From: Actinokineospora inagensis DSM 44258
GTDB taxonomy: Bacteria; Actinomycetota; Actinomycetes; Mycobacteriales; Pseudonocardiaceae
DNA: 64,000 bases
Direction: 5' to 3'
Assembly: GCF_000482865.1 (NCBI RefSeq)
Contig: NZ_AXWW01000025.1
Span: 52,642 to 116,641 of the forward strand
Shown: positions 42,150 to 52,033 of the stretch, in pieces
How positions within the stretch are numbered: the stretch's first letter is position 1
How the letters are laid out: each line of letters starts with the position of its first letter
Translations under genes and position numbers: made by a program
Notes under the pieces: generated by a model
What the model was told of the DNA's origin: nothing
The model's input: only the letters and a program-made list of their open reading frames with translations
Database searches by the model: none

Positions 42150-43784
42150 CTAGCCTGCGGGAGTCACCCGGGATACCAGCGCGGCCGCGTCGACCTCGGC
42201 GGGTAGGACGCCCAGCACGCCGGAGCGGTCGGTGAGGCGAGTGGCGAGGAAGGCGTCTGCCACCTCTGGCGCATACCGGATCAGCAGGCTTCCCTGTAGG
42301 CACAGGGTGATCAGTTCCGCGATCCGGCGGGCGCGCGCCGGTGTGGCCGCGGTGATCTCCGATCGCAGCAGGGACACGCCCGCGTCCAACCGGGTATCGG
42401 CCCCCGCAGTGGTGGCCAACTCGCCCCAGAGTGCTTCCACGCTCAGCGGTTCGCGGCCCAAGGCCCGCAGCGTGTCCAGGGCGGTGACGTTTCCCGATCC
42501 CTCCCATATGGACATCAGCGGCGCTTCCCGGTACAGCCGCGGCATTCCTGATTCTTCCACGTATCCGTTCCCGCCCAGGCACTCCAGTGCTTCCGCCACC
42601 ACGAGCGGCGCTCGTTTGCACACGTAGAACTTCGCGGCGGGCAGGGCGAGGCGCAGGAGTGGTGAATCACTGTCCACAAGGGATGCCAGGTGCATCGCCA
42701 GTACGGTGGCGGCGTCCGATTCGATGGCGAGGTCGGCGAGTACCGCCGTCATCGCGGGTTGGTCGCGCAGGAGGGCGCCGAAGGCGGATCGGTGGGCGGC
42801 GTGGTGGGTGGCCTCGGTCAGGGCGGCGCGGATGTTCGACGTGGAGCCGAGGACGCAGTCGAGGCGGGTCATGGTGACCATCTCGATGATGGTCCGCACC
42901 CCCCGGCCCTCCGCGCCGATCAGCCAGCCGGTGGCTCCGGTGTACTCCAGTTCGGCGGACGCGTTGGACTTGTTGCCCAGCTTGTCTTTGAGGCGTTGCA
43001 GGCGGATCGCGTTCAGGGTGCCGTCGGGGAGCACCCGGGGCAGCGCGAAGCAGCTCAGGCCGCCCGGGGCCTGGGCCAGCGTGAGGAACAGGTCGTTCAT
43101 CGGAGCCGAGGTGAACCACTTGTGGCCGACCAGCGCGTACGTGCCGTCGCCGGACGGGGTGGCGGTCGTCGTGTTCGCGCGGACGTCGGAGCCGCCTTGT
43201 TTCTCGGTCATCGACATGCCCGCCAGCAGGCCGGCTTTCGCCGCCGCCGGGCGTAGACCGAAGTCGTAGGCCGATGAGCGCAGTCCTGGTTCGTAGACGG
43301 CGGCGACCTCGGGGTTGTGCCGCAGCGCGGGGATCGCGGCGTACGTCATGGAGATCGGGCAGCCGTGGCCCGCCTCCACTTGTGACCACAGTGTGAACGC
43401 GGCCGCCCGCCGCAGGTGCGCGTGCACGCCCGCGTCGGGTGACCACGGGGCGGCGTGCAGTCCGTGCGCGACGGCGCGGGACATCAGCCAGTGCCACGAG
43501 GGGTGGTACTCGACCTCGTCGACGCGGTTGCCGTAGCGGTCGTGTGTGTGCAAGACCGGCGGGTGTGTATTTGCCAGTTGCCCGTGCTGCCGTGCGGTGT
43601 CCGACCCGGCTTCGGCGGCGAGGTCGGTCAGCGAGTCGAGCACGTCGGTCGACCCGAACGCCCGCACCGCGCTGACCAGGGCGGGGTCACAAGACAGCGG
43701 GTTCAGGCGATGCAGCGGTGGTGATTGGTTGACCACCTCGTGGGTGCGGTCCATGCGGCGCGCGGTGGGCTCGGTGGCGGTCAC
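42150..43784 (-). CDS. AidB-type acyl-CoA dehydrogenase
   Basis: 544-residue FAD flavoprotein of the AidB branch, linked in Escherichia coli to the response to alkylation damage but catalytically acyl-CoA dehydrogenase-like. Landmarks: GMSMTEKQGGSDVRANTT (FAD/substrate loop), GHKWFTSAPMNDLFLTLAQA, NKSNASAELEYTGATGWLIG, ECLGGNGYVEESGMPRLYRE, then EAPLMSIWEGSGNVTALDTL. GTG at 43784 is preceded seven bases by TACCCT, giving a leaderless transcript, and the protein starts where the N-terminal helix begins (MDRTHEVVNQSPPL follows). A longer frame to 44012 is antisense noise. Confidence 0.88.
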   Translation of the reverse strand: MTATEPTARRMDRTHEVVNQSPPLHRLNPLSCDPALVSAVRAFGSTDVLDSLTDLAAEAGSDTARQHGQLANTHPPVLHTHDRYGNRVDEVEYHPSWHWLMSRAVAHGLHAAPWSPDAGVHAHLRRAAAFTLWSQVEAGHGCPISMTYAAIPALRHNPEVAAVYEPGLRSSAYDFGLRPAAAKAGLLAGMSMTEKQGGSDVRANTTTATPSGDGTYALVGHKWFTSAPMNDLFLTLAQAPGGLSCFALPRVLPDGTLNAIRLQRLKDKLGNKSNASAELEYTGATGWLIGAEGRGVRTIIEMVTMTRLDCVLGSTSNIRAALTEATHHAAHRSAFGALLRDQPAMTAVLADLAIESDAATVLAMHLASLVDSDSPLLRLALPAAKFYVCKRAPLVVAEALECLGGNGYVEESGMPRLYREAPLMSIWEGSGNVTALDTLRALGREPLSVEALWGELATTAGADTRLDAGVSLLRSEITAATPARARRIAELITLCLQGSLLIRYAPEVADAFLATRLTDRSGVLGVLPAEVDAAALVSRVTPAG

Positions 43785-44038
43785 TACCGGAGGGTAACCC
43801 GAAGGCGGGGGCAACCGGGGGCGTTGCGCGTTACGTCCCAGTCCTGGTCGAGTGGACCAACACGTGCCCTCCAGGGTGAACAACGGACGGACGAACGGGC
43901 GGCGGATGGAGACTTCTGGGCCGCCATCGCCGGTTGGCGGTGACTCCGGCACCGAGATGAGGCAGGGTAGATGGTCGATAACGCGAACGCAGGTCGGCGG
44001 AGGCCGGCGCACGGACGACGCGAGGGGCGGGTTTCAGG

Positions 44039-45268
44039 GTGAGCGCCAAGACGACCGGGGGCAGGCGGGCGGGCAAGCACCGCCAGCAGCGCAAGAGCAG
44101 ACGTGGGGCGGTCGCCGCGGCGGGCGCGCTGCTGCTCATCCCCGCTGTCGCGGCCGGTGAGCCGGTGGACCTGGCCGGGGCGAGCAGCCCGGCCGTGGCA
44201 CTGGCGGGCAACGCGGGCGGCGGCCTGATCGGGTTGACCGATCCGGGCGAGGTCAACGCGGACGGCTCGGCACCGGAGAACGCCGCGCTGGGCCAGCAGG
44301 TCGTAGCGCTGGCCGGGTCACCGCAACTGCTCAAGGACAACGGCGGGCCGGTGCTGGACGTACCGCCGGTCAGCGGCATCCCGGCGGTGGTCTTACAGGC
44401 GTACATGCGCGCCGCGCAGACGATGGCGACGACGACCCCCGGCTGCCACCTGGACTGGCCGCTGCTGGCCGGGATCGGCAAGGTCGAGTCGGGTCACGCC
44501 CGCGGCGGTCAGGTCGACGCGAACGGCACCACCGCGCACCCGATCCTCGGTCCCCTGCTCAACGGCGGCGGTTTCGCCGCCATCGCCGACACCGACGGCG
44601 GCCGCTACGACGGTGACGCCCGGTGGGACCGCGCGGTCGGCCCGATGCAGTTCATCCCGTCCACCTGGCGCGGCTACGCCTCGGACGGCAACGGCGACGG
44701 CCAGACCGACCCGAACAACGTGTTCGACGCGGCGCTGGGCTCGGCGAAGTACCTGTGCTCCGGCGGGCTCGACGTGTCGAACCCGCAGCAGCGCGCCGCG
44801 GCGGTGTTCCGCTACAACCACTCCGACAGCTACGTGCGGCTGGTGCTGGTCTTGGCCGACCAGTACGCCAAGGGCGTGACCCCGCTGCCGAGCACCCCGG
44901 TCGACCAGGCCGAGCAGGTCGCCCTGCCCGCGCCGCTGGAGCCGACCGCGCAGCCGACGACGCCGCCGGTGCCGGGGGTGACCGCGCCGCAGAACCCGAG
45001 CAGCCCGCCCGCGGTGAACCCGAGCAGCTCCACGCAGGCGCCGTCCAGCTCGGTGGTCACCACGACCCCGCCGCCGAGCAGCACGACGACCACGACGGTC
45101 CCGCCCGCGAGTACCACCACCACGGCGCCGACCTGCCCCACCGCATCGACGACGCCGACGACCACGACGACGCCCGCGGGCACCCCGGACCCGTGCGCCC
45201 CGGAGACCACCTCCGCGCCCGCGTCGGCCACCGGCGCCGCGGGCTCCACGGTGACGCCGACGCCGTAA
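44039..45268 (+). CDS. Secreted lytic transglycosylase with Ser/Thr/Pro-rich tail
   Basis: 409-residue exported enzyme related to the LpqU-like protein at 37426. Signal/anchor at about 20-42 (GAVAAAGALLLIPAVAAGEP), then a transglycosylase SLT-type domain (LAGIGKVESGHARGG with the catalytic Glu, DARWDRAVGPMQFIPSTW, AALGSAKYLCSGGLDV and AAVFRYNHSDSYVRLV). From about 300 to the end is a long low-complexity tail of Pro/Ser/Thr (SSTTTTTVPPASTTTT), likely wall-spanning and glycosylated. GTG at 44039 is assigned from the frame; no strong RBS. Confidence 0.88.
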   Translation: MSAKTTGGRRAGKHRQQRKSRRGAVAAAGALLLIPAVAAGEPVDLAGASSPAVALAGNAGGGLIGLTDPGEVNADGSAPENAALGQQVVALAGSPQLLKDNGGPVLDVPPVSGIPAVVLQAYMRAAQTMATTTPGCHLDWPLLAGIGKVESGHARGGQVDANGTTAHPILGPLLNGGGFAAIADTDGGRYDGDARWDRAVGPMQFIPSTWRGYASDGNGDGQTDPNNVFDAALGSAKYLCSGGLDVSNPQQRAAAVFRYNHSDSYVRLVLVLADQYAKGVTPLPSTPVDQAEQVALPAPLEPTAQPTTPPVPGVTAPQNPSSPPAVNPSSSTQAPSSSVVTTTPPPSSTTTTTVPPASTTTTAPTCPTASTTPTTTTTPAGTPDPCAPETTSAPASATGAAGSTVTPTP

Positions 45269-45280
45269 CAGCGATCCGAC

Positions 45281-45317
45281 CGACAGCCGCTTCACCCGCC
45301 GGGTGGGGCGGCTGTCG
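45281..45317 (+). terminator. Terminator after the second transglycosylase
   Basis: A 10-bp perfect stem (cgacagccgc with gcggctgtcg) contains a smaller caccc/gggtg stem inside its loop, 12 bases past the stop. Confidence 0.7.
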
Positions 45318-45655
45318 TCGTCTCGCGGACTGCCCCGGCGCGGTTTCGCGTTGTTCGGCGGGAACCGATCCGGCGTGGTCGGATTCGACGGTGTGCCAGG
45401 GCGAGGATCTTGGGCACGGCCGACCAGAATAGCGCTGGTGGGAGGTGTCGCGGGCGGGTTCGCCGAGTCTGCGACCAAAGGGGCAGGGCTGGTTGACACC
45501 GTGCTCGGCGTGTGCGCATGCTGTGCTCGGGTGCCCGAGCGGAAGTGGTCAATTGTCCTTCCGCACCCGCGCACGGGTCGTCAACTGTCTCTTGTGGACT
45601 CAACGGCCCGGGGGAATGCGTGGTGGGCAAGGGGAGTCACCGTAGGGGGAGAAGC
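45318..45655. other. Gap before the DpgC-like gene
   Basis: About 340 bases without a supported gene. It presumably holds the DpgC-like promoter; no motif I can name. Confidence 0.4.
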
Positions 45656-46975
45656 ATGCGTGGATCGGTGCCGGGCTGGGCGCGGTTGTCGCCACCGCCG
45701 GTGTTGAGCGGGGACGTCACGGCGGACGCCGCCGCGTTGACCGGGTTCGCCGGGGAGACCGAGGCCGTGCTGGTCGGCCTGCCCCGGCGGGCCCAGCGGT
45801 CGGCGGCCGAGCAGGCGGTGGCGGACGGGGCGTTCGCCGCCTGCCGCGGGGTGCGCGAGGAATTCCTGCGCCTGCACGTCGAGGCCGTGTACGACGCGGT
45901 GACCGGGGACCGGACCCGGCTGGTGCGGGTGCCCGAGCTGCTGGCCGACGCGTCGATCGCGGTGCCGGGTCTGGTGCCGACGGAGGAGCAGTTGGCCGAG
46001 GAGCGGGCGAACACCCAGGGGCACAAGGAAGGCAGGGAGATCGACCAGGGGATCTTCCTGCGCGCCGTGCTGCGGTCGCCGACCGCGGGCGGGCACCTGG
46101 TGTTGGCCATGCGGCAGCCGACCGGGCGGGCGCTGGACCTGCTCGCCGGGTTCGCCGAGTCGGGCGCGGTGGACCTCGGCTCGGTCCGGGTGTGCCGCCG
46201 CGGCCCGGCCGGGCACGTCACGCTGCACAACACCGACAGCCTCAACGCGGAGGACGAGGCGTTCGTCGACGACCTGGAGACCGCGGTCGACCTGGTGCTG
46301 CTCGACGACCGGATCCACGTCGGGGTGCTGCGCGGCGGGGTGATGACGCACGAGCGGTACGCGGGCAGGCGGGTGTTCAGCGCGGGGGTGAACCTGCGGT
46401 TGCTGCAGCGCGGCCGAGTGTCCTTTGTGGACTTCGCGATCCGCAGGGAACTGGGCTACACGAGCAAGATCGTGCACGGGCTGCCGTCGACGATGGGCAA
46501 GCCGTGGGTGGCCGCGGTGGACTCGTTCGCCATCGGTGGCTGCCTGGAGGCGCTGCTCGGCTGCGACCGGGTGATCGCCGAGCGGGACGCCTACTTCGCG
46601 GTGCCGGACGGGGTGGTGCCCGCGGTGGCGCCGTTCCGGTTGGGCCGGATGGCGGGCGGCAGGCAGGCGCGCAGGCTGGTGCTCTCCGGTGGCCGGATCG
46701 CGGCCACCGACCCGGCGGCGGACCTCGTGTGCGACCAGGTGGTGCCCCCGGAGGGGATGTCCGAGGCGATCGAGGCGGCGGTGCGCGAACTGGACACGCC
46801 CGCGGCGGCGGCGAACCGGGCCATGGTCGCGCACATCGAGGAGCCCGCCGACCGGTTCCGCGCGTACCTGGCCGAGTTCGCCTACCACCAGGCGGCCCGG
46901 CTCTACGGCCGGGACGTGATCGCCCGGATCGATCGGGAGTGGGCGCACCGCGGCGCGGCAATTGGCAAACGGTAA
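45656..46975 (+). CDS. DpgC-like enoyl-CoA hydratase-fold dioxygenase, solitary
   Basis: 439-residue protein matching the DpgC family (3,5-dihydroxyphenylacetyl-CoA 1,2-dioxygenase), a crotonase-fold enzyme that oxidises its substrate with O2 without a cofactor. Characteristic segments: the N-terminal helical region with NTQGHKEGREIDQGIFLRA, HLVLAMRQPT, the crotonase core SVRVCRRGPAGHVTLHNTD, VGVLRGGVMTHERYAGRRVFSAG, KPWVAAVDSFAIGGCLEALLG, then the C-terminal EFAYHQAARLYGRDVIARID. DpgA, DpgB and DpgD, which make and use the DPG precursor in glycopeptide clusters, are absent here, so its substrate is uncertain. ATG at 45656 follows GGGGGAGAAG. Confidence 0.8.
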   Translation: MRGSVPGWARLSPPPVLSGDVTADAAALTGFAGETEAVLVGLPRRAQRSAAEQAVADGAFAACRGVREEFLRLHVEAVYDAVTGDRTRLVRVPELLADASIAVPGLVPTEEQLAEERANTQGHKEGREIDQGIFLRAVLRSPTAGGHLVLAMRQPTGRALDLLAGFAESGAVDLGSVRVCRRGPAGHVTLHNTDSLNAEDEAFVDDLETAVDLVLLDDRIHVGVLRGGVMTHERYAGRRVFSAGVNLRLLQRGRVSFVDFAIRRELGYTSKIVHGLPSTMGKPWVAAVDSFAIGGCLEALLGCDRVIAERDAYFAVPDGVVPAVAPFRLGRMAGGRQARRLVLSGGRIAATDPAADLVCDQVVPPEGMSEAIEAAVRELDTPAAAANRAMVAHIEEPADRFRAYLAEFAYHQAARLYGRDVIARIDREWAHRGAAIGKR

Positions 46976-47160
46976 TTCCGCCGGGGTTGGTCACACCATT
47001 CCGCGGCTACCGGGGAGTTGCCTTTAGCCGCCCGGCCGTCCCGATATCCGGACGCGGGGGACCGGGGACGCAGAGTGAACAATGTTCTGGCAACCCGTCG
47101 GAAGTAGGGTTCGCCAGGGGCGCGAAGACCCTTTAAATGGGTGAAGCATAGGCTCACCCC

Positions 47161-48132
47161 ATGACCAGGGTCGCCGCCGTGGACTGCGGCACGAACTCGA
47201 TCCGGCTGCTGGTGGCCGAGGTGACCAGCGGTTTCGACGGGGTGGTCGGGCTGCGCGACGTGCACCGCGAGATGCGCGTGGTGCGACTCGGCCAGGACGT
47301 GGACGCCACCGGTGTGCTGGCCGAGGCGGCCCTGACCAGAACCCGGGCCGCCCTCGTCGACTACGTCGCCGTGCTGCGCCGCAAGGGCGTGGAACGGGTC
47401 AGGATGGTGGCCACCTCGGCCACCCGGGACGCCGCGAACCGGGCCGATTTCTTCACCATGACCAGGGAAGTCCTGGGGGTGGACGCCGAGGTCATCAGCG
47501 GCGACGAGGAGGCTCGGCTGTCCTTCACCGGTGCCGTCGGCGAGCTCGACCCGGACGACGGCCCGTTCCTGGTCACCGACATCGGTGGCGGTTCCACCGA
47601 ACTGGTCCTGGGCCGGTGGGACGGCAAGCGGCCCATGTTCGAGGGTGCCCGTTCGGTGGACATCGGTTGCGTCCGGCTGACCGAGCGCGCGTTGCACTCC
47701 GACCCGCCCACCGCGGCCGAGATCGCGGCCGCGGACACCATCGCCGCGTCCGTGCTGGAAGCCGCGTTCGAGGCCGTGCCGGTGGCCAGGGCGCGCACCT
47801 GGGTGGGGGTGGCGGGGACCGTCACCACCTTGGCCGCGATCGCCCTCGACCTGCCGGAATACGACCCCGAGGTGATCCACCTGAGCCGGATCCCGCTGGC
47901 CGGGGTGGAGGAGATCACCTCCCGGCTGCTCACCTTGGGTCACCGGGACCGCGCCGCGATCGGGGCCATGCACCCCGGCCGGGTGGACGTGATCGGTGGC
48001 GGCGCGCTGGTCGTGCGGGCGCTGGCCCGGCGGCTGGCCCGCGAGACGGAGATCACAAGCCTGCTGGTGAGCGAGCACGACATTCTCGATGGGATAGCGT
48101 TGTCCCTCGCTAAGGCCGCTGACCGCGAGTGA
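47161..48132 (+). CDS. Exopolyphosphatase Ppx/GppA
   Basis: Hydrolyses inorganic polyphosphate or pppGpp to regulate stringent and phosphate metabolism. The 323-residue protein is the ASKHA-fold short form (Rv1026-type): DCGTNSIRLLVAEV at the N-terminus, MVATSATRDAANR, GDEEARLSFTGAVGEL, the catalytic DIGGGSTELVLG, and DIGCVRLTER. TAGGCT (47149-47154) lies six bases before the ATG, so it is likely leaderless. Position next to DUF501 and eno in the mycobacterial order is kept, though five genes intervene here. Confidence 0.92.
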   Translation: MTRVAAVDCGTNSIRLLVAEVTSGFDGVVGLRDVHREMRVVRLGQDVDATGVLAEAALTRTRAALVDYVAVLRRKGVERVRMVATSATRDAANRADFFTMTREVLGVDAEVISGDEEARLSFTGAVGELDPDDGPFLVTDIGGGSTELVLGRWDGKRPMFEGARSVDIGCVRLTERALHSDPPTAAEIAAADTIAASVLEAAFEAVPVARARTWVGVAGTVTTLAAIALDLPEYDPEVIHLSRIPLAGVEEITSRLLTLGHRDRAAIGAMHPGRVDVIGGGALVVRALARRLARETEITSLLVSEHDILDGIALSLAKAADRE

Positions 48133-48400
48133 CTAAATCGCGGTAGGCATGACAATGTCCTGACCCGAATTCGCACCCGACCACTGTTCGATTTGCGGTC
48201 ACTCTCCGCAGAGGTCATCCCCCAAATGGATGAATCACCGCCGATTGTGACTCGTTTGTGACGTCCTTGATCGCCCGCGGACTCACCCCTCCGGTTAACT
48301 CTCACTCACTTTCGGAGTGGGGACGGTTCCGCTCCGCGATCGTCGACTGCCGTCGGCACACCAAGCCCCGAGCACGTCGAACTAGCCTGGGAGGAGACCC

Positions 48401-50071
48401 ATGCGCACACCACTGCGCAAACCACACTGGATAGCGACCTCGGTGCTGCCGCTGACACTCGCGCTCACGGTCGCGGGATGCGCCGGCGGGGGCGACGACA
48501 GCAGCAGCGGTGACGGTTCGGGTGGCGGTGTCGACCCGAACGGCGCGTTGTCGGCGTTCACCACGGAGCCGCAGAACCCGCTGATCCCGGGCAACACCGT
48601 GGAGCAGGGTGGCACCAAGGTGGTTCGCGCCCTGTTCACCGGTCTGACCAGGTACGACCCGGTCACCGGCGAGTCCAAGTTCGCGATGGCCGACAAGATC
48701 GACACGACCGACTCCAAGGTCTACACGATCAAGATCAAGTCCGGCTGGAAGTTCCACGACGGCACCGAGGTCAAGGCGAAGAACTTCGTCGACGCCTGGA
48801 ACTACACCACCTACGGCCCGAACGCCCAGCTCGGCGCCAGCTTCTTCGAGCAGGTGCAGGGTTACAAGGACGTGCACCCGGCCGACCCGGACGGCGACGG
48901 CCCGCAGAAGGCGCCGACCCCCACCGCGGACAAGCTCTCCGGCCTCAAGGTCGTCGACGACACGACCTTCCAGGTCACCCTGTACGCGCCGTTCTCGGTG
49001 TTCGAGCTCAAGCTCGGCTACACGCCGTTCTTCCCGCTGCCGGACTCGTTCTTCGCCGATGAGAAGGGCTTCGAGGCCAAGCCGATCGGCAACGGCCCGT
49101 TCAAGTTCGTCTCGCGCAAGCCGAACACCGAGATCAAGCTCACCCGCAACGACGACTACAAGGGTGACGACCCGGCGAAGTTCAAGGACCTCACGTACAA
49201 GATGTACGAGACCAACGAGGCGGCCTACAACGCCGTCGTCGGCGGTGACCTCGACTTCCTGGACAACATCCCGCCCGCGGGCCTGACCGGCGGCAAGTAC
49301 AAGCAGGACCTGGAGGGCCACAACGGGTCCACCCCGTACATGGGCAACCAGACCCTGACCTTCCCGCTCTACGACCCGACCTACCAGAACCCGGACCTGC
49401 GCAAGGCCATCTCGCTGGCCATCAACCGCCAGGAGATCGTGGACAAGATCTTCGACGGCACCCGCATCCCCGCCGACGGCTGGGTCAACCCCGCGGTTCC
49501 CGGCTACGCCAAGAACCAGTGCCCCGAGCTGTGCAAGTACGACCCGGCCAAGGCCAAGGACTACCTGGCCAAGTCCGGCTTCAAGGGCCAGATCAAGCTC
49601 AGCACCAACGCCGACGGCGGCCACAAGGACTGGATGACCGCCACCTGCAACAGCATCAAGAACGCGCTGGGCCTCGACTGCGTCTACGAGCCGATCCCGA
49701 CCTTCAGCGAGACCCGCCAGCAGATCACGGCGCACTCGATGAAGGCCATCTTCCGCTCCGGCTGGATCGCCGACTACCCGTCGATCGAGGACTTCCTCAA
49801 CCAGCTCTACCGGACCGGCGCCAGCTCCAACGACGGCCTCTACAGCAACCCGAAGGTCGACGGGCTGCTCGCCCAGGCCGACGCGTCGCCGAAGGTCGAG
49901 GACGCCAACAAGCTCTACCAGGAGGCCGAGCGCGTCCTCAACGACGACATGCCGGTCATCCCGCTGTGGAACCAGACCTCCCAGTTCGGCTGGTCCGACC
50001 GCATCGACCACGCGCGGCTCAGCTCGCTCAAGGACCTGGACCTGACCACCGTGACGGTGAAGAAGAAGTAG
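48401..50071 (+). CDS. Peptide ABC transporter substrate-binding lipoprotein
   Basis: Extracytoplasmic SBP_bac_5 family protein that captures oligo- or dipeptides. 556 residues: lipoprotein signal with lipobox VAGC, a Gly/Ser/Asp linker, then motifs KVVRALFTGLTRYDP, YTIKIKSGWKFHDGTEVKAK, ETNEAAYNAVVGGDLDFLDN and RKAISLAINRQEIVDKIFDG. ATG at 48401 follows GGGAGGAG. It heads a five-gene transporter operon; TAGCCT at 48383-48388 may be its -10. The C-terminal region LYQEAERVLNDDMPVIPLWN fits the family. Confidence 0.92.
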   Translation: MRTPLRKPHWIATSVLPLTLALTVAGCAGGGDDSSSGDGSGGGVDPNGALSAFTTEPQNPLIPGNTVEQGGTKVVRALFTGLTRYDPVTGESKFAMADKIDTTDSKVYTIKIKSGWKFHDGTEVKAKNFVDAWNYTTYGPNAQLGASFFEQVQGYKDVHPADPDGDGPQKAPTPTADKLSGLKVVDDTTFQVTLYAPFSVFELKLGYTPFFPLPDSFFADEKGFEAKPIGNGPFKFVSRKPNTEIKLTRNDDYKGDDPAKFKDLTYKMYETNEAAYNAVVGGDLDFLDNIPPAGLTGGKYKQDLEGHNGSTPYMGNQTLTFPLYDPTYQNPDLRKAISLAINRQEIVDKIFDGTRIPADGWVNPAVPGYAKNQCPELCKYDPAKAKDYLAKSGFKGQIKLSTNADGGHKDWMTATCNSIKNALGLDCVYEPIPTFSETRQQITAHSMKAIFRSGWIADYPSIEDFLNQLYRTGASSNDGLYSNPKVDGLLAQADASPKVEDANKLYQEAERVLNDDMPVIPLWNQTSQFGWSDRIDHARLSSLKDLDLTTVTVKKK

Positions 50072-50147
50072 TCCACACCGGTTCCGCTCCGGGCCGGGGA
50101 CACGGCGATCCCGTGCCCCCGGCCCGGAGTCAGGTTGGGAGACCCTG

Positions 50148-51077
50148 ATGGGACGCTACGTCCTCCGACGCCTACTACAGTTGGTCCCGGTGTTCATCGG
50201 GACAACGTTCCTGATCTACTGGCTGGTCTGGAGCCTGCCCGGCGACCCGTTCGCCGGGAAGTGCGGCGACCGGCCCTGCCCGCCCGAGTACATCGCGCAG
50301 ATGACCGCGCGCTTCCACCTCGACGACCCGCTGATCGTGCAGTACGGCCGCTACATGCTCAACCTGCTGCACGGCGACTTCGGCGAGACCTTCCGCGGCC
50401 TCGACGTCGGCGAGCTGATCGGCGACGCGTACCCGAACACCATCCGCCTCGCCGTCGTCGCCCTGCTCATCGAGGCGGTGATCGGCCTCGCCGCGGGCGT
50501 CCTCACCGGACTGCGCGGCCGCGGCTTCCTGGACAACCTGGTGCTCGTGTCGACGCTGTTCCTGATCTCGCTGCCGGTGTTCGTCACCGGGTTCGTCCTG
50601 CAGATCACCCTCGGCTTCGAACTCAAGTGGATCAAGACCACGGTGTCCGCCTCGCCTGCTCCGTGGCAGTACCTGATCGTGCCCGGCTTCGTGCTCGGCA
50701 GCCTGTCGATGGCCTACGTGACCCGGCTGACCCGCACGTCCATCGCGGAGAACAAACGCGCCGACTACGTGCGCACCGCGATCGCCAAGGGCCTGCCGCA
50801 GCGCCGCGTGGTCGGCGTGCACCTGCTGCGCAACTCCGCCATCCCCGTGGTGACGTTCCTCGGTACCGACCTGGGCGCCCTGATGGGCGGAGCCATCGTC
50901 ACCGAGGGCATCTTCGACATCAAGGGCATCGGCAGCCTGGTCTACCGGGGCATCCTCGGCAAGGAAGGGGTGACGGTCACCGGCGTGGTCACGCTGCTGG
51001 TGGTGGTCTACCTCGTGTCGAACCTGTTGGTGGACCTGCTCTACGCCGTCCTCGACCCAAGGATCCGCTATGACTGA
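50148..51077 (+). CDS. Peptide ABC transporter permease DppB/OppB-type
   Basis: 309-residue integral membrane permease with six transmembrane segments, beginning YVLRRLLQLVPVFIGTTFLI. It contains the BPD_transp_1 EAA-type loop VRTAIAKGLPQRRVVGVHLL followed by RNSAIPVVTFLGTDLG. This couples transport to the ATPases. Start ATG at 50148 follows GGGAGA. Its 3' end overlaps the next permease by 8 bases. Confidence 0.92.
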   Translation: MGRYVLRRLLQLVPVFIGTTFLIYWLVWSLPGDPFAGKCGDRPCPPEYIAQMTARFHLDDPLIVQYGRYMLNLLHGDFGETFRGLDVGELIGDAYPNTIRLAVVALLIEAVIGLAAGVLTGLRGRGFLDNLVLVSTLFLISLPVFVTGFVLQITLGFELKWIKTTVSASPAPWQYLIVPGFVLGSLSMAYVTRLTRTSIAENKRADYVRTAIAKGLPQRRVVGVHLLRNSAIPVVTFLGTDLGALMGGAIVTEGIFDIKGIGSLVYRGILGKEGVTVTGVVTLLVVVYLVSNLLVDLLYAVLDPRIRYD

Positions 51078-52029
51078 CCCGAGCACCGCCGCCACCGGTG
51101 CCGCGGTGACCACCGCGGCGGGCGAGTTCGTCACCGCCGCCGAACACGTCGAGGCCCCGGGCAAACCCCGCAGCCTCGCCTCCGACGCCTGGCACGACCT
51201 GCGCAGGCGCCCGCTGTTCATCATCTCGGCCCTGCTGATCGCGCTGGTGCTGCTGATGGCGATCTGGCCGAGCCTGTTCACCTCGGTCGACCCGAACTAC
51301 GGCGACCTGGCCCGCAGCAGGCAGGGACCGTCCGCGCAGGCCTGGTTCGGCTACGACAACCAGGGCTACGACCTGTACGCGCGCACCATCTACGGCAGCC
51401 GCGCCTCGATCATCGTGGGCATCTCGGCGACCCTGCTGACGGTGCTCATCGGGGCCACCCTCGGGCTGCTGGCCGGGTACTACGGCGGCTGGCTGGACGG
51501 GCTGATGTCGCGCGTCGCCGACGTGTTCTTCGGCCTGCCGTTCGTGCTGGGCGCGATCGTGATCCTGTCCAGCTTCCGCAGCAGCGGCGACGCGAGCGCC
51601 ACCGAGATCATCGTCCTGGTCGTGCTGTCCATCTCGGTGCTCAGTTGGCCGGTGTGCATGCGGATCATGCGGTCGGCGGCGATCGCGGCCAAGCAGCAGG
51701 ACTACGTCAAGGCCGCCCGCGCGCTGGGCGCCAGCACCCCGCGGATCATGGTGCGGCACCTGCTGCCCAACACGATCGCGCCGGTGCTGGTCTACGCGAC
51801 CATCGCGCTCGGCGCGTTCATCGGCGCCGAGGCGACGCTGTCCTTCCTGGGCATCGGCCTGCGCGCCCCGGTCGTGTCCTGGGGCGTGATGATCTCCGAC
51901 TCGCGCGACGTGATCCGGGTGGCCCCGCACATCCTGCTGTTCCCCGCCGCGTTCCTGACCGCGACCGTGCTCGCCTTCGTCATGCTCGGCGACGCCGTGC
52001 GCGAGGCGCTCGACCCCAAGGCGAGGTAG
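51070..52029 (+). CDS. Peptide ABC transporter permease DppC/OppC-type
   Basis: 319-residue permease: an N-terminal extension (about 45 residues, as in OppC), then six transmembrane segments and the EAA loop (KAARALGASTPRIMVRHLLP, then NTIAPVLVYATIALGAFIGA). The ATG at 51070 overlaps the end of the first permease gene, so translation is coupled. The last residues end in AVREALDPKAR, the usual OppC tail. Confidence 0.92.
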   Translation: MTDPSTAATGAAVTTAAGEFVTAAEHVEAPGKPRSLASDAWHDLRRRPLFIISALLIALVLLMAIWPSLFTSVDPNYGDLARSRQGPSAQAWFGYDNQGYDLYARTIYGSRASIIVGISATLLTVLIGATLGLLAGYYGGWLDGLMSRVADVFFGLPFVLGAIVILSSFRSSGDASATEIIVLVVLSISVLSWPVCMRIMRSAAIAAKQQDYVKAARALGASTPRIMVRHLLPNTIAPVLVYATIALGAFIGAEATLSFLGIGLRAPVVSWGVMISDSRDVIRVAPHILLFPAAFLTATVLAFVMLGDAVREALDPKAR

Positions 52030-52033
52030 CGCA

